Assembly: GCA_018304605.1 (NCBI GenBank)
Contig: JAGVVU010000013.1
Location: forward strand, 1-38,935
Source of the DNA: Candidatus Aenigmatarchaeota archaeon
GTDB lineage: Archaea > Aenigmatarchaeota > Aenigmatarchaeia > GW2011-AR5
Reading direction: 5' to 3'
Length of the DNA: 38,935 nt
Shown: positions 16,276-23,913 of the stretch, one piece after another
Layout: every line of letters begins with the position of its first letter
Numbering within the stretch: the stretch's first letter is position 1
Position numbers and translations under genes: made by a program
The notes under the pieces: generated by a model
The model's database searches: none
What the model saw: the letters and a program-made list of their open reading frames with translations, nothing else
What the model was told of the DNA's origin: nothing

Positions 16276-17079
16276 TTACAATAATCTCCCGTCGCCGAGC
16301 ATCTTCCAGCTCCTGTTGACGTGTTCCTGGACAGACTGGACCTTGTCAGAAGGTATCTGGAACTTTTTCTGTACATGGTTGAAGCTCTCGACGGGCTCCA
16401 GCCTGTTTGGGCGCTTGGTGATAGTGACTACACTGTTTTCCACTTCGAAAAGCGGCCAAAGGCCCGTCTCGACTGCCACACGCCCGACTTCTATTGTGTT
16501 GGAAGGCTCGTATCCCCACGATTCCGGGGAAGGGCACAGGACTTCAATGAAACGGAAGCCTGCCATGGCATGCGCCTTCTTCAGTTTCACAATATAATCT
16601 TCGGGATGAGCCACGCTTGCGGTGGCCGCATAGCTTGCCGAGCCTGCCACGTGCCTGCATAGCGCCCTTTCGCTCTTGTAGTTCATTGCATTGTAGCCGA
16701 AGTCATTCGCACAGACATAAAGGACGTCTTCCTTTACGTTTGCAATCGATGCGAGATTCATCGCAGTCGCACCATCGCCCGCGAAAGCGACCACTTTCGT
16801 GCCGGGCTTCTTTTCCATGCCTTTTTCGCCTCTGGACGACGCATTCTGCGTCATGCCGCTTTGAGAAACGCCGCGCGCGACCGATGCCGCATTAGGACCG
16901 GCATGAACGAAAGGCATTCCATTGATGAAAGGGGTCATGGTCCCTGTGGAATTGACAAGAATTATATTGTCAAGCGTCTGGAGCAGCAGCTTCAGGGCAA
17001 GCATCGAGCCGGATCCCGGCGGGCCGTCCCCGAAATTCTTTAGCGGCTTAAGCTCGCTCACGTTGACGTCAATGGGCAT
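16276..17079 (-). CDS. porB: Pyruvate:ferredoxin oxidoreductase beta-like subunit lacking its Fe-S cysteines
   Basis: A 267-aa thiamine-diphosphate-binding subunit. The TPP motif runs from FAGDGATAMNLASIANVKED to the Asn in NDFGYNAMN. The region RFIEVLCPSPESWG resembles the CoA/pyruvate-handling part of PorB. In typical PorB the N-terminus has a CxxC that helps ligate a 4Fe-4S cluster (consensus near GHRACxGC). Here the same place reads GDGPPGSGSMLALKL with no Cys. The function is therefore inferred from the fold and the presence of porA, porG and porD nearby; electron transfer from TPP may go by another route. The start ATG 17079 fits the TATA near 17100-17110. Confidence 0.8.
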   Translation of the reverse strand: MPIDVNVSELKPLKNFGDGPPGSGSMLALKLLLQTLDNIILVNSTGTMTPFINGMPFVHAGPNAASVARGVSQSGMTQNASSRGEKGMEKKPGTKVVAFAGDGATAMNLASIANVKEDVLYVCANDFGYNAMNYKSERALCRHVAGSASYAATASVAHPEDYIVKLKKAHAMAGFRFIEVLCPSPESWGYEPSNTIEVGRVAVETGLWPLFEVENSVVTITKRPNRLEPVESFNHVQKKFQIPSDKVQSVQEHVNRSWKMLGDGRLL

Positions 17080-17194
17080 TTTCTCATCTTGTTCTGCAAA
17101 GCTTATAAGCACTTTATTGATATTTTTACCATTATGTATGGCTCGAGAAGAACGCCGACTTTACAACCTCTTCCCAAGATTAGCCGGGCTGATT

Positions 17195-17422
17195 CTATTT
17201 TCTAAACTTTATAAGCAGACCGCTCGTGTACATCAGAACAAGTCCGAGAAGCACCAAAAACATCTCATTGTTAAGAAGCGGCACGCTGTCCATTATACTT
17301 GACAGGCCGCGCCAGAACAGTATGAACCCGAAGACGCCTATTATCGCAAGAAGCACGCGTTCCGTATGGTTGAGCTCGTATCGCTTTACCCGGTGATGAA
17401 CACTTTTCTTTGCCTTTGCCAT
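17195..17422 (-). CDS. Small two-helix membrane protein
   Basis: A 75-aa protein with a basic N-terminal tail (MAKAKKSVHHRVKRYE) followed by two hydrophobic helices (VLLAIIGVFGFILFW and MFLVLLGLVLMYTSGLLI). No catalytic residues are evident. It has a leaderless start set by the TATA at 17448-17459, which also serves the divergent RNA. Function unknown. Confidence 0.7.
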   Translation of the reverse strand: MAKAKKSVHHRVKRYELNHTERVLLAIIGVFGFILFWRGLSSIMDSVPLLNNEMFLVLLGLVLMYTSGLLIKFRK

Positions 17423-17447
17423 TGAAATTACAATTGACTTGCAGCGT

Positions 17448-17459
17448 ATTTATACTTTT
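17448..17459. promoter_or_regulatory. Divergent TATA element for the membrane protein and the orphan RNA
   Basis: TATTTATACTTT is a good TATA box in both orientations. Rightwards it predicts a start at about 17477, matching the first G of the closing stem of the structured RNA. Leftwards it predicts a start near the ATG at 17422. Confidence 0.5.
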
Positions 17460-17474
17460 GGAACTATCATACTC

Positions 17475-17571
17475 GGGTGGCGATGAGAAGATCGTCCCAG
17501 TGGGATGAGACAATGACGTACGAAGTACGTCGTCCAGTCAGATGACCATACGGGTAGCTTTTGAGCCATCC
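17475..17571 (+). ncRNA. Orphan structured RNA candidate, about 97 nt
   Basis: No ORF covers this stretch. A closing stem pairs GGGTGGC (17475-17481) with GCCATCC (17565-17571), 7 bp with one G-U. Inside lies a perfect 7-bp hairpin, GACGTAC-GAA-GTACGTC (17515-17531), a small TCCC-AGT-GGGA hairpin (about 17494-17505), and two copies of GATGAGA. A TATA box at 17448-17459 places the start at the 5' end, and a pyrimidine-rich run after the closing stem (AATCCTTTTCTTT) could end transcription. It lacks a CTGA box, so it is not a standard C/D guide, and it lacks the AAAC-GCC-GGC core of the fluoride switch. Not assigned to any family. Confidence 0.5.
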
Positions 17572-17573
17572 AA

Positions 17574-17622
17574 TCCTTTTCTTTGTCAAAGAAAGCCGTT
17601 TATGAAAAAGAAACATATTAAG
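17574..17622 (+). repeat. Dispersed hairpin repeat, divergent copy
   Basis: CCTTTTCTTT-GT-CAAAGAAAG-CCGTT followed by AAAAGAAACATATTA matches, with a 4-nt gap and a few changes, the repeats at 29840 and 35329. It follows the orphan RNA directly, just as the others follow stop codons. Confidence 0.5.
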
Positions 17623-17642
17623 ATACGGAACATATTATTTCT

Positions 17643-18077
17643 ATGCCAATGAGACGCGGCCGGCAACTCTACAGCAAGAAGTATGACGAGGCGATGGAGC
17701 TGCACAAGGAAGGGAAGAGCATCAACGAGATAGCCACTTCATTGGGCGTTTCTTATTCTGCTGCCTACCACTGGATAAAGGGACTGAGGAAGCCGGAGCC
17801 TGGAAACGTAAATGAATTCGAGAGCTATTTCAGGGAAAACGGTCCCATGCCTGCCATAGAAATCGAGAAGAAATTCCAGAAACACAACGAGCTGTTCCTG
17901 ATGAGCAACAAGCGCGGCATGAAGGTAAGACGGAAAGTTCTTCAGCGACGCTTTGCAGGCTACGCTACATGGTATTATATGGAAGGCCAGGAAGCATTGC
18001 TTGACAAACGCCTTGAGGAACTGTTTTCCAAGATAAAAGACGTCAGGGAGAAGTTAAAGGATGAAATGTTCAAGTGA
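17643..18077 (+). CDS. Helix-turn-helix DNA-binding protein
   Basis: A 144-aa protein with an N-terminal HTH of the Hin/resolvase-like type at about residues 10-48 (KYDEAMELHKEGKSINEIATSLGV, then SYSAAYHWIKGLRK as the recognition helix). A basic, helical C-terminal region (about 55-144) has no recognisable ligand-binding domain. This suggests a transcription regulator or a DNA-organising protein. Its own promoter, AACATATTAAG, lies about 25 nt upstream. It is the first gene after the orphan RNA and lies between the two halves of the scattered por genes, but a link to their regulation is only a guess. Confidence 0.75.
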   Translation: MPMRRGRQLYSKKYDEAMELHKEGKSINEIATSLGVSYSAAYHWIKGLRKPEPGNVNEFESYFRENGPMPAIEIEKKFQKHNELFLMSNKRGMKVRRKVLQRRFAGYATWYYMEGQEALLDKRLEELFSKIKDVREKLKDEMFK

Positions 18078-18118
18078 ATTTTCAACACTTTAAAAAGTTA
18101 TAGATCTTCCTTTTAAAT

Positions 18119-19257
18119 GTGTCTAATCACCTCGCAAGGTACAGCGCAAGATTTGGAAATCATCCAAAGATAACAGCAGCCGCGGCAAACGCAGATAGTT
18201 ACTGGTCAACCGATTTGATTAGAAGACTCGACCTCATTTTTACAGACAGAAATTATGCTTCTGCCTTTTTTGATTCCATAAGCACCGAAATGCTGGCATC
18301 TATGATGCGGACATGTGTTTGCTTCCGACACCTGAAATATGGGCGGCTGCACAGGAAGCCGGCGCAGATGAATTGTTCAAATCCGCGCAGGCTGGCATAG
18401 AAGCCGGAAGGTTTGATTATGCCAACCCGCTTCATGTTGAACTGGAATACACACGTCATAAGGCCAGCGAGCGCGAAAGAGGATACATGCCATTTTCGTT
18501 TGACCATTTCATACAGCTTCCATGGTTGGGTGACAGGAATTTGATAATGACCGACAGCGTTTATGCACAGGTCGAGGAGACGGCAAAACAGGCTGCCGAG
18601 GTTTTCAAATATATTTCAACCAGACAAAATGGCAATCCACTACTTGTTATCGGAAATAAAAGATATGGCAGCTACTTTGTCGTCAGACCGATAGAAGAAC
18701 GCCTGACAAAAGAAGGGGTAAGCGTAGTCCACGAGTATGTAACTTCATTCAACTACGGGTATCCACAAGGCTTTTCGGCATTCGGAGGGCCGACCAATGA
18801 AGTCATGAGATGGATAAACGACAACGGTCCTGATGTTATTGTTGTTGACGGGACAAAAAATGCAGAGAGCAACGGTCGCGCAAGATTCCCCGCGTCATTC
18901 TGGGGTTATATCAATGCCTTTGAGCTGTATAATTCAGGCAAATGCGCAAAATGGTGTGGCGAAGTGCACCGTTACAAAATAACTTTCTGGGCACCTGAGA
19001 TGACAGAAAAATTTTTTGTAGGCGGTCATGCATTTTCCCCCGGCAACGGGCAATACGACCGCGAGGCTACGATGGTATCATCTACGGGCTCATGTTCCTA
19101 CGCTTATTTTGACGACCCGGAAGGATACGTCGAATATAATAGAGTATATGGATTTGCGCAAAACGGCTTCGTATCGAAACCGCTTGCAAAAAATGAAGAT
19201 ATGTTTGTTTCAGCTGTGCAGAGGGAAATCAAAGAAAGAGTAGGCAAATACCTATAG
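18119..19257 (+). pseudogene. Conserved-looking protein of unknown function, one-base frameshift
   Basis: Two overlapping frames make one protein of about 379 aa. The first, from GTG 18119 (SNHLARYSARFGNHPK), runs to about residue 57 (SISTE). The second continues from AGIYDADMCLLPTPEIW to a stop at 19257. One extra A in CCGAAATG near 18285-18290 would join them. The middle part alternates beta strands and helices with LLVIGNKRYGSYFVVRP and VIVVDGTKNAES, which hints at a Rossmann or PRTase-like fold, but I do not recognise the family. A TATA-like CTTTAAAAAG near 18087-18097 gives a leaderless GTG. The gene lies opposite to the por and acd genes around it. Function unknown. Confidence 0.6.
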
Positions 19258-19402
19258 CCAAGGCCGGAGATATGGATGCCAAAAGACAATTTGATGAGTT
19301 GCCGCACGTCAAAAAGAACGCATGACACCCATATTGAGCCAGCCCATTGAAAATGACTGAAACGGCAGAGTCCCGTTTATGCTAGCAATACACGACGTGA
19401 TT

Positions 19403-20455
19403 TTACAGCCACAATCTTAGGTCTTTCTCAGACTTCTCGACACGCGTTACTGCATCAATAAAGTCTTTCTCGGAAGGATATTTGCCTAAGCATATCAACT
19501 GGCTGCCTTTTCCTATATGCGCACGCAGTATTCCGCCTATTCCTACTGATATTGCCTGCTCAAAAACTACAATCTTCTTCACGTTCTGCAGGACAGCTTC
19601 CACGGCGGCTTTCGGCCAAGGCCTGAAAACGCGAATCCGCAGCACGCCGACTTTTTTGCCCTGCTCGCGCAGCTTCTTCGCCACGGCTTTTGCAGTCGCC
19701 GAATGATATCCCATCGTCACTATTATTGTTTCCGCGTCCTCTGTCATGTAGCGGTCCACGAGCCCGTGGAACCGGTGGAATTTCTGCTTCCACTTCTCGC
19801 CTGCCTTGTTGATCAAATCAGCTGCGTTTTCCATGGCTTTGTTCTGCTGCAGTTTCTGCTCGTCATATTTGTCCGAATAGATGTCAAAGCTCAATTTGCC
19901 GCTGACAAGCTTCGGCGCGTTAAATTTCGGCAGGAAGCTTTTCACAGACTGTTCTGTTGCTATCTGCACAGGCTCCATCAGGCTTGGCAGCCCGTCTATG
20001 TTCACTATAGAAGGCAGCATGACCTTACTGTCCTCGCCTATCCTGTATGCCAGCACAACCGTGTCGTGGATTTCCTGGTTGCTTTCAGGAAAAAACATCA
20101 GGTATCCCGCATCCCGAAGGGCCATGACCGCAGAATTGTCAGGCTTCAGGCCGTGCAGGCTACGTGACACATTCACAGCCACGAAAGGCAGGCGCATGAA
20201 CGGCGCTGCGAGAACTTCGTATGCCAAAGGCGACGAGCAGGGCACAAATGTCCTCATGCCAGTAGCAGAACCGATTGCGGCGGCGAAGGCGCCGCCCGCA
20301 GATTCAAGGTCGAATATCTTGCAGCTGTGTATCTTTGAGAGCTTCCTGGCTATCTCTACCGAGAGCGGCGCGGGAAAATGCGGCACTGACTGAACGCATG
20401 CCGACTTTGCGCCATAAGCTGCTGCGTCAGTTGCGGATAAAATATCTCCTTTCAT
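19403..20455 (-). CDS. porA: Pyruvate:ferredoxin oxidoreductase alpha subunit
   Basis: A 350-aa subunit with the POR domain I and II pattern: the N-terminal substrate-binding part MKGDILSATDAAAYGAKSA, the central FVAVNVSRSLHG and YLMFFPESNQEIHDTVVLAYRI, and the C-terminal transketolase-like domain with IIVTMGYHSATAKAVAKKLREQGKKVGVLRIRVFRPWP (quoted in part) and FEQAISVGIGGIL. It oxidatively decarboxylates pyruvate (or a related 2-oxoacid) to acetyl-CoA while reducing ferredoxin. It is the last gene of a minus-strand operon porG, lipoprotein, porD, porA. Its length is somewhat short of the usual 380-400 aa. Confidence 0.88.
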   Translation of the reverse strand: MKGDILSATDAAAYGAKSACVQSVPHFPAPLSVEIARKLSKIHSCKIFDLESAGGAFAAAIGSATGMRTFVPCSSPLAYEVLAAPFMRLPFVAVNVSRSLHGLKPDNSAVMALRDAGYLMFFPESNQEIHDTVVLAYRIGEDSKVMLPSIVNIDGLPSLMEPVQIATEQSVKSFLPKFNAPKLVSGKLSFDIYSDKYDEQKLQQNKAMENAADLINKAGEKWKQKFHRFHGLVDRYMTEDAETIIVTMGYHSATAKAVAKKLREQGKKVGVLRIRVFRPWPKAAVEAVLQNVKKIVVFEQAISVGIGGILRAHIGKGSQLICLGKYPSEKDFIDAVTRVEKSEKDLRLWL

Positions 20456-20493
20456 TATAAACCCCTTTCTTCTCCGATGATATACCTACCAAC

Positions 20494-20720
20494 CTAAACC
20501 TTCGGGACACGATGCTCGTGGTCCTCAGTTATTGCGAACGTCGGGCATTCACGCAGGCATATCAGGCAGCCCGTGCATAGCTCGTAATTTATGGCAGGGA
20601 AGCCGTCAGCCCTCGCGGATATGGCGTTGTGGGGGCAGCTGACTATGCAGTTGTAATTCTTCTCGCATTTCTTGGCTGGATTACCGGTATCGAAAACTTT
20701 ACTTCCTCTTCGTTTATCAT
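20494..20720 (-). pseudogene. porD: Pyruvate oxidoreductase delta subunit (2[4Fe-4S] ferredoxin), one-base frameshift
   Basis: After ATG 20720 the frame reads MINEEEVKF and then hits a stop, while a shifted frame encodes DTGNPAKKCEKNYNCIVSCP and YELCTGCLICLRECPTFAI. One extra T in the T4 run (opposite 20693-20696) restores continuity. The second cluster motif is complete (CxxCxxCxxxCP). In the first, the second Cys is Asn (CEKNYNCIVSCP), leaving three Cys plus Asn. This subunit carries electrons from the PorB active site to ferredoxin. It overlaps the stop region of the lipoprotein gene upstream and precedes porA by about 40 bp. Either an indel in the assembly or genuine decay. Confidence 0.8.
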
Positions 20721-20721
20721 G

Positions 20722-21126
20722 TCATTTTCTCCTGTTTTCCGGACGTATAACTCTATCCTTAAGATTTTTCATATCAGTTTGTAGGACTTCCCTGGAAGTC
20801 CAGTATCTTTCATGCAGGTCATTGCAGGATGAGCCTTGCCCTGCCTTGCATTTCGATTCAATGTCCATATATTCTTTGCTGCCATAAACTCCATACTCCA
20901 AATTAAGGCTGGGAGACCAACCTCGTCTCCACACGCCATTTTTCTCCTGATGATTTGTCCAGTGGCCGTCTACTGCATAACTGCATGTTACCGAGTTCCC
21001 CTGAACGTCACATTTCGCTTTCCCGCTAGGCAACTCGTACTGCCCATTTTTGTATGCCCGCATAGCACATGATGCTGAGAGAGCCGCAGCCAGCCCAATC
21101 ACTGCAGCTATTTTTGAATGCCTCAT
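20722..21126 (-). CDS. Predicted lipoprotein inside the por operon
   Basis: A 134-aa exported protein. The signal peptide MRHSKIAAVIGLAAALSASC ends in a lipobox-like SASC, so lipid anchoring is likely. The mature part has several Cys (KCDVQGNSVTCSY, KCKAGQGSSC) and Trp residues and no known domain. Its ATG overlaps the porG stop (TAATG) and its stop lies 2 bp before the porD ATG, so it is translationally coupled to enzyme subunits that work in the cytoplasm. This position is odd, because por operons normally carry only enzyme subunits. Function unknown. Confidence 0.75.
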   Translation of the reverse strand: MRHSKIAAVIGLAAALSASCAMRAYKNGQYELPSGKAKCDVQGNSVTCSYAVDGHWTNHQEKNGVWRRGWSPSLNLEYGVYGSKEYMDIESKCKAGQGSSCNDLHERYWTSREVLQTDMKNLKDRVIRPENRRK

Positions 21127-21668
21127 TACTTCACTTCCTTGTAGCCCTCGTCAAAAGCGGCGAAATCCTCCCTTGGCATGCCTTCCATGGCAGCCTTCAA
21201 TGATTTCATCGAGACCTTGTTGAATAGTTTCGCCAGCGCCCCGAGCATTACTGTATTCGGGATGTTTGCCTTGAGATGAGCCAGCGCAAGCTCTGTGGCA
21301 TCGACATGGTATGTGTGCACTTTGCGCTTTTTCAGGACAGGGGAAACTACTTTTTCGGGAGAATTGAACAGGACAATGCTCTTCTCGCGCATGCTGATGT
21401 GCCCGGCGCCTTTGGCGTCTTTCGGACGTGCTTCAATCCCAAGCGTGGGGTCAAGTATGACATAATAGTCCGGATCCTCGACCTGGCGGGACAGGATGGG
21501 CGTTTTGTCTATCTTCACATAGCCCTGCACGGGAAAAACACGCCTTCCCCTGCCTATAAAGGCAAAGCTTTGGACGTAAAATCCAGACTGGAAGCATGCT
21601 TTCGAGAAGAGGCGGACAGCGGTTTCAACTCCCTGGCCGCTCCTGCCGTAGAATCCAAATGTTATCGT
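21126..21668 (-). CDS. porG: Pyruvate:ferredoxin oxidoreductase gamma subunit with a non-standard start
   Basis: A 180-aa protein. From TIFGFYGRSGQGVET-like residues (ITFGFYGRSGQG matches the family FHGRGGQG) it continues through QGYVKIDKTPILSRQ and DYYVILDPTLG to the usual C-terminal helices. The first standard start codon is GTG at 21530, which would delete the conserved glycine-rich motif. The frame is open upstream, and at the expected first codon there is ACG (21668-21666), one base from ATG, with GGTG 7 nt before it. I therefore extend the gene to the ACG. It is first in the operon that continues with the lipoprotein, porD and porA. Confidence 0.8.
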   Translation of the reverse strand, partial: TITFGFYGRSGQGVETAVRLFSKACFQSGFYVQSFAFIGRGRRVFPVQGYVKIDKTPILSRQVEDPDYYVILDPTLGIEARPKDAKGAGHISMREKSIVLFNSPEKVVSPVLKKRKVHTYHVDATELALAHLKANIPNTVMLGALAKLFNKVSMKSLKAAMEGMPREDFAAFDEGYKEVK

Positions 21669-21809
21669 AAAACTGCACCGTTAATCATTTCTGCGTGCAT
21701 TAATTTAAAGGTATACGAAAATCTGGCATGTTTTCACACAAATTCATCGCAAAACATACTTGTAGGTTAATAGAGCGTGGAGGCTTGACCCACTAAATTA
21801 AATTATCTT

Positions 21810-21915
21810 GAATGCGCCCAAAACTGCTGCCTTTAGGCAGCATGTATTAAGGGCGCATTCGGGATGCCATGCTCCCACGAAACCCACACCTTTAGGTGTG
21901 GGATATTAGGAGCAT
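21810..21915. repeat. Two nested palindromes with TTTA loops (IS200/IS605-end-like)
   Basis: Structure 1: outer arms GAATGCGCCC (21810-21819) and GGGCGCATTC (21851-21860) around GCTGCC-TTTA-GGCAGC. Structure 2: outer arms ATGCTCC (21869-21875) and GGAGCAT (21909-21915) around CCCACACC-TTTA-GGTGTGGG (21883-21902). Structure 2 overlaps the last codons of acdB. The CC-TTTA-GG hairpin preceded by GAAA strongly resembles the terminal hairpins of IS200/IS605 elements and their omega RNAs, but no TnpA or TnpB gene is present. It could be a relic, a MITE or simply terminators. Confidence 0.5.
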
Positions 21916-22526
21916 ATCATTACCCTTACATCAGCCGCCAGCAAGCCTTTGTCAGAAATCAACAGAGGATTGATGTCAAGCTCGCTGATTTTCTCGTATT
22001 CTGCCAGTTTCGAGACCTTCAGGAGAACGGACGCGATCTTGTCGCGGCGAGTCAGCAGACGCGAAATTCTTGGCTCGCCAGCCATGTCCACTGCATCCGC
22101 TTTGCTGAGCGGGATGAGACGAAAGCATACATCTTTCTGAGCAGTAAGCCGCCCGCCAGCGCCGAACATTATGACCTTGCCGAACTGCTCGTCATTCTTA
22201 ACGCCTATTATGAGCTCGTGCACATTCTCCAAGTTGCTGTAGACAAGCTCCTGGATTATCACGCCATTTACCCTGCCGATACGCTTGGCGCTGGACATGA
22301 CAGCCTCGAACATCTTGCGCAGATGGTCGCGATGGTAGGCGGTGCGTATACAGCCGGACTTCATCTTATGGATTATGTCAGGAGAATCTGCCTTTAGAAT
22401 GACCGGAAAATGGAGGTTTTCCGCGGCGACTTCCGCTTCCCTGAAATTCCTTGCAAATGCCCAGCTCGCCGCGGTTATTCCGTATTTTTCCAGCATCTTG
22501 TACGCGGCGTGGTCGGGGATTTTCAT
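21906..22526 (-). CDS. acdB: Acyl-CoA synthetase (ADP-forming) beta subunit
   Basis: A 206-aa ATP-grasp subunit. The ATP-grasp N-terminal part reads AAYKMLEKYGITAASWAFARN and FPVILKADSPDIIHKMKSG, the family motif after which the phosphohistidine segment would lie in the partner. The C-terminal part has ELIIGVKNDEQFGKVIMFGAGG and ISELDINPLLISDKG. With the alpha subunit at 14563-15881 it forms the enzyme that makes acetate and ATP from acetyl-CoA, ADP and phosphate. It is encoded apart from acdA, upstream of porG. The leaderless ATG fits TATA CTTAAAATAAT near 22552-22563. Confidence 0.9.
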   Translation of the reverse strand: MKIPDHAAYKMLEKYGITAASWAFARNFREAEVAAENLHFPVILKADSPDIIHKMKSGCIRTAYHRDHLRKMFEAVMSSAKRIGRVNGVIIQELVYSNLENVHELIIGVKNDEQFGKVIMFGAGGRLTAQKDVCFRLIPLSKADAVDMAGEPRISRLLTRRDKIASVLLKVSKLAEYEKISELDINPLLISDKGLLAADVRVMICS

Positions 22527-22574
22527 GAGATAGTATAGGCGGCACCATTAATATTATTTTAAGACTCTGTTATA

Positions 22575-22614
22575 GTGAACCCACAAAAGAATCCGGACAT
22601 GTTTGTGGGTTCAC
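22575..22614. repeat. Perfect 13-bp inverted repeat
   Basis: GTGAACCCACAAA (22575-22587) and TTTGTGGGTTCAC (22602-22614) flank a 14-nt loop containing TCCGGA. It lies between the stop of the lipoprotein peptidase gene and the TATA of acdB, so it may be a terminator or an operator for acdB. Confidence 0.5.
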
Positions 22615-22679
22615 ATACAGTGCACAAGGAAGTAATACATCCAGATTGTTTCCCTGTAGAGCTACAATCAAACACGGTT

Positions 22680-23393
22680 TTACTTCCAATCCAGCTCCTT
22701 GAGCGCAAAATCTCTCTCTTCCGACGATATGAATTTGTAATTTCCAAGCAGTCCTATTTTCTCCCTAACCTTTTCGTCGTCGCGCCTGAAAAGGACATTG
22801 TATTCCTCGCTTCCGGACCTCCCCGGCCTTGACACTCCCGGGACTTGTATGTTCGGCATCTGTAGAATAATCACCAGCTCGCAGACGGTGGACACATCCT
22901 GCATCATGTTTTCAGACGATTCCAATGCTACGAGACCGTTTTCCACGATTTCCCTGGAATTTTCTTCATACTCACCGTAGCGAAACCCCGCAGCCTCCGA
23001 CCATTTCCTCTCGAATTCCTTCCTTTTGGCTGGGGGCAGGGCGCTGTGCCACACGTGACAGAGCTCATGAACAAGGACGTGCGGCCGCAAGTCATGGATT
23101 CCCATGTGTTCCAGCCTTTTTGACCCGTAAACGACACCTCCATACCATCCATGTATCCAGTCGTCATAGAGGCTTATTGTCTTGACTTTTCTCATCTGTG
23201 CCTCGTAATTATCCCAGTAGTGCCTGGTTACATACACCGTCTGGGCGAAACGCCTTACGTAGCCAGCTCTTTCATCATTCAATACCCAAGCCGTATTAAT
23301 CTTGCGTCCTATGCCCGGCTCATAAATTACGTGCCGGGAAGAAGCGCAGCCCATCGAACAGGCCAGCACGCCGGCAAGAAGCGCTTTCCGCAT
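22680..23393 (-). CDS. Predicted lipoprotein metallopeptidase (HELCH motif)
   Basis: A 237-aa exported protein. The signal MRKALLAGVLACSMGCASS ends in a lipobox with Cys at about residue 16, so it is probably anchored outside the membrane. The centre has an HExxH zinc site, LVHELCHVWHSALPP, followed by a conserved-looking region (RYGEYEENSREIVENGLVALESS) in which a Glu could be the third ligand. The C-terminal part is basic. It resembles bacterial zincin-like lipoproteins more than typical archaeal proteases. I chose the MRK start over the TTG/GTG codons upstream because it begins the signal peptide properly. Substrate unknown. Confidence 0.75.
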   Translation of the reverse strand: MRKALLAGVLACSMGCASSRHVIYEPGIGRKINTAWVLNDERAGYVRRFAQTVYVTRHYWDNYEAQMRKVKTISLYDDWIHGWYGGVVYGSKRLEHMGIHDLRPHVLVHELCHVWHSALPPAKRKEFERKWSEAAGFRYGEYEENSREIVENGLVALESSENMMQDVSTVCELVIILQMPNIQVPGVSRPGRSGSEEYNVLFRRDDEKVREKIGLLGNYKFISSEERDFALKELDWK

Positions 23394-23504
23394 GCAAAAA
23401 TAATAAACCAAACCTTCTTAAAATCCGGACCCAGTAAAATAAGATTGCAAACCCGAGGCTTCTGGAGGATATTTACCTGGGCATGCCCGGACCGAAAGCA
23501 AAAC

Positions 23505-23798
23505 TCAGTTAGAAGGCGTCTCTTCAGCCTCTTCTGTCTCAACCGACGTTGGCGAGATGTGCTTTATGATGACTACGTCGCCGACAGACTGGACCATCGA
23601 GAACGGCACGATGACCCCCTTCTTGTCGCCTACAAGCGATGCCAAAAAAGAGCCGCGGACCGCGTCCACAACAAGCGATTTTACGCGGAATTTTTCAAGA
23701 TCGAGGCCGACATCGAGAACCTTCCCGCAGTAAACTCCCTTGTGCGTAAAAACATCCTTCCTTGTCATGTCAGAAAAACTTTTTGTTGTTACAGGCAT
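23505..23798 (-). CDS. PRC-barrel domain protein
   Basis: A 97-aa protein with one PRC-barrel domain, a small six-stranded barrel (MTRKDVFTHKGVYCGKVLDVGLDLEKFRV, then SLVVDA, VIVPFSMVQSVGDVVIIK). Such proteins occur widely in archaea next to RNA-processing or cell-division genes, but their partners are mostly unknown. The acidic Thr/Glu-rich tail (about residues 85-97) is unstructured. ATG 23798 has the ribosome binding site AAGGAG 7 nt upstream and a TATA box CATATAAG further upstream. It lies 35 bp downstream of tRNA-Val. Confidence 0.85.
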   Translation of the reverse strand: MPVTTKSFSDMTRKDVFTHKGVYCGKVLDVGLDLEKFRVKSLVVDAVRGSFLASLVGDKKGVIVPFSMVQSVGDVVIIKHISPTSVETEEAEETPSN

Positions 23799-23913
23799 AT
23801 TTTTCAGCTCCTTACGGATTCCTTTACTGTTCTTATATGGCTGCACCCGAATATAAAGATTGCCCGAGTTTTTTCGCAATCCTGTCGTAATTGGGGCGTG
23901 ATTAGAAGAAGAA

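Noticed and set aside
17480-17531. Second fluoride riboswitch (GGCGATGAG)
   Set aside because: The AAAC-GCC...GGC-TGATG core and pseudoknot partner are absent.
21126-21530. PorG starting at GTG 21530
   Set aside because: It would remove the conserved Gly-rich motif that is encoded in the same frame directly upstream.
22575-22614. CRISPR repeat
   Set aside because: A single palindrome without spacers or further copies nearby; no cas genes in the window.
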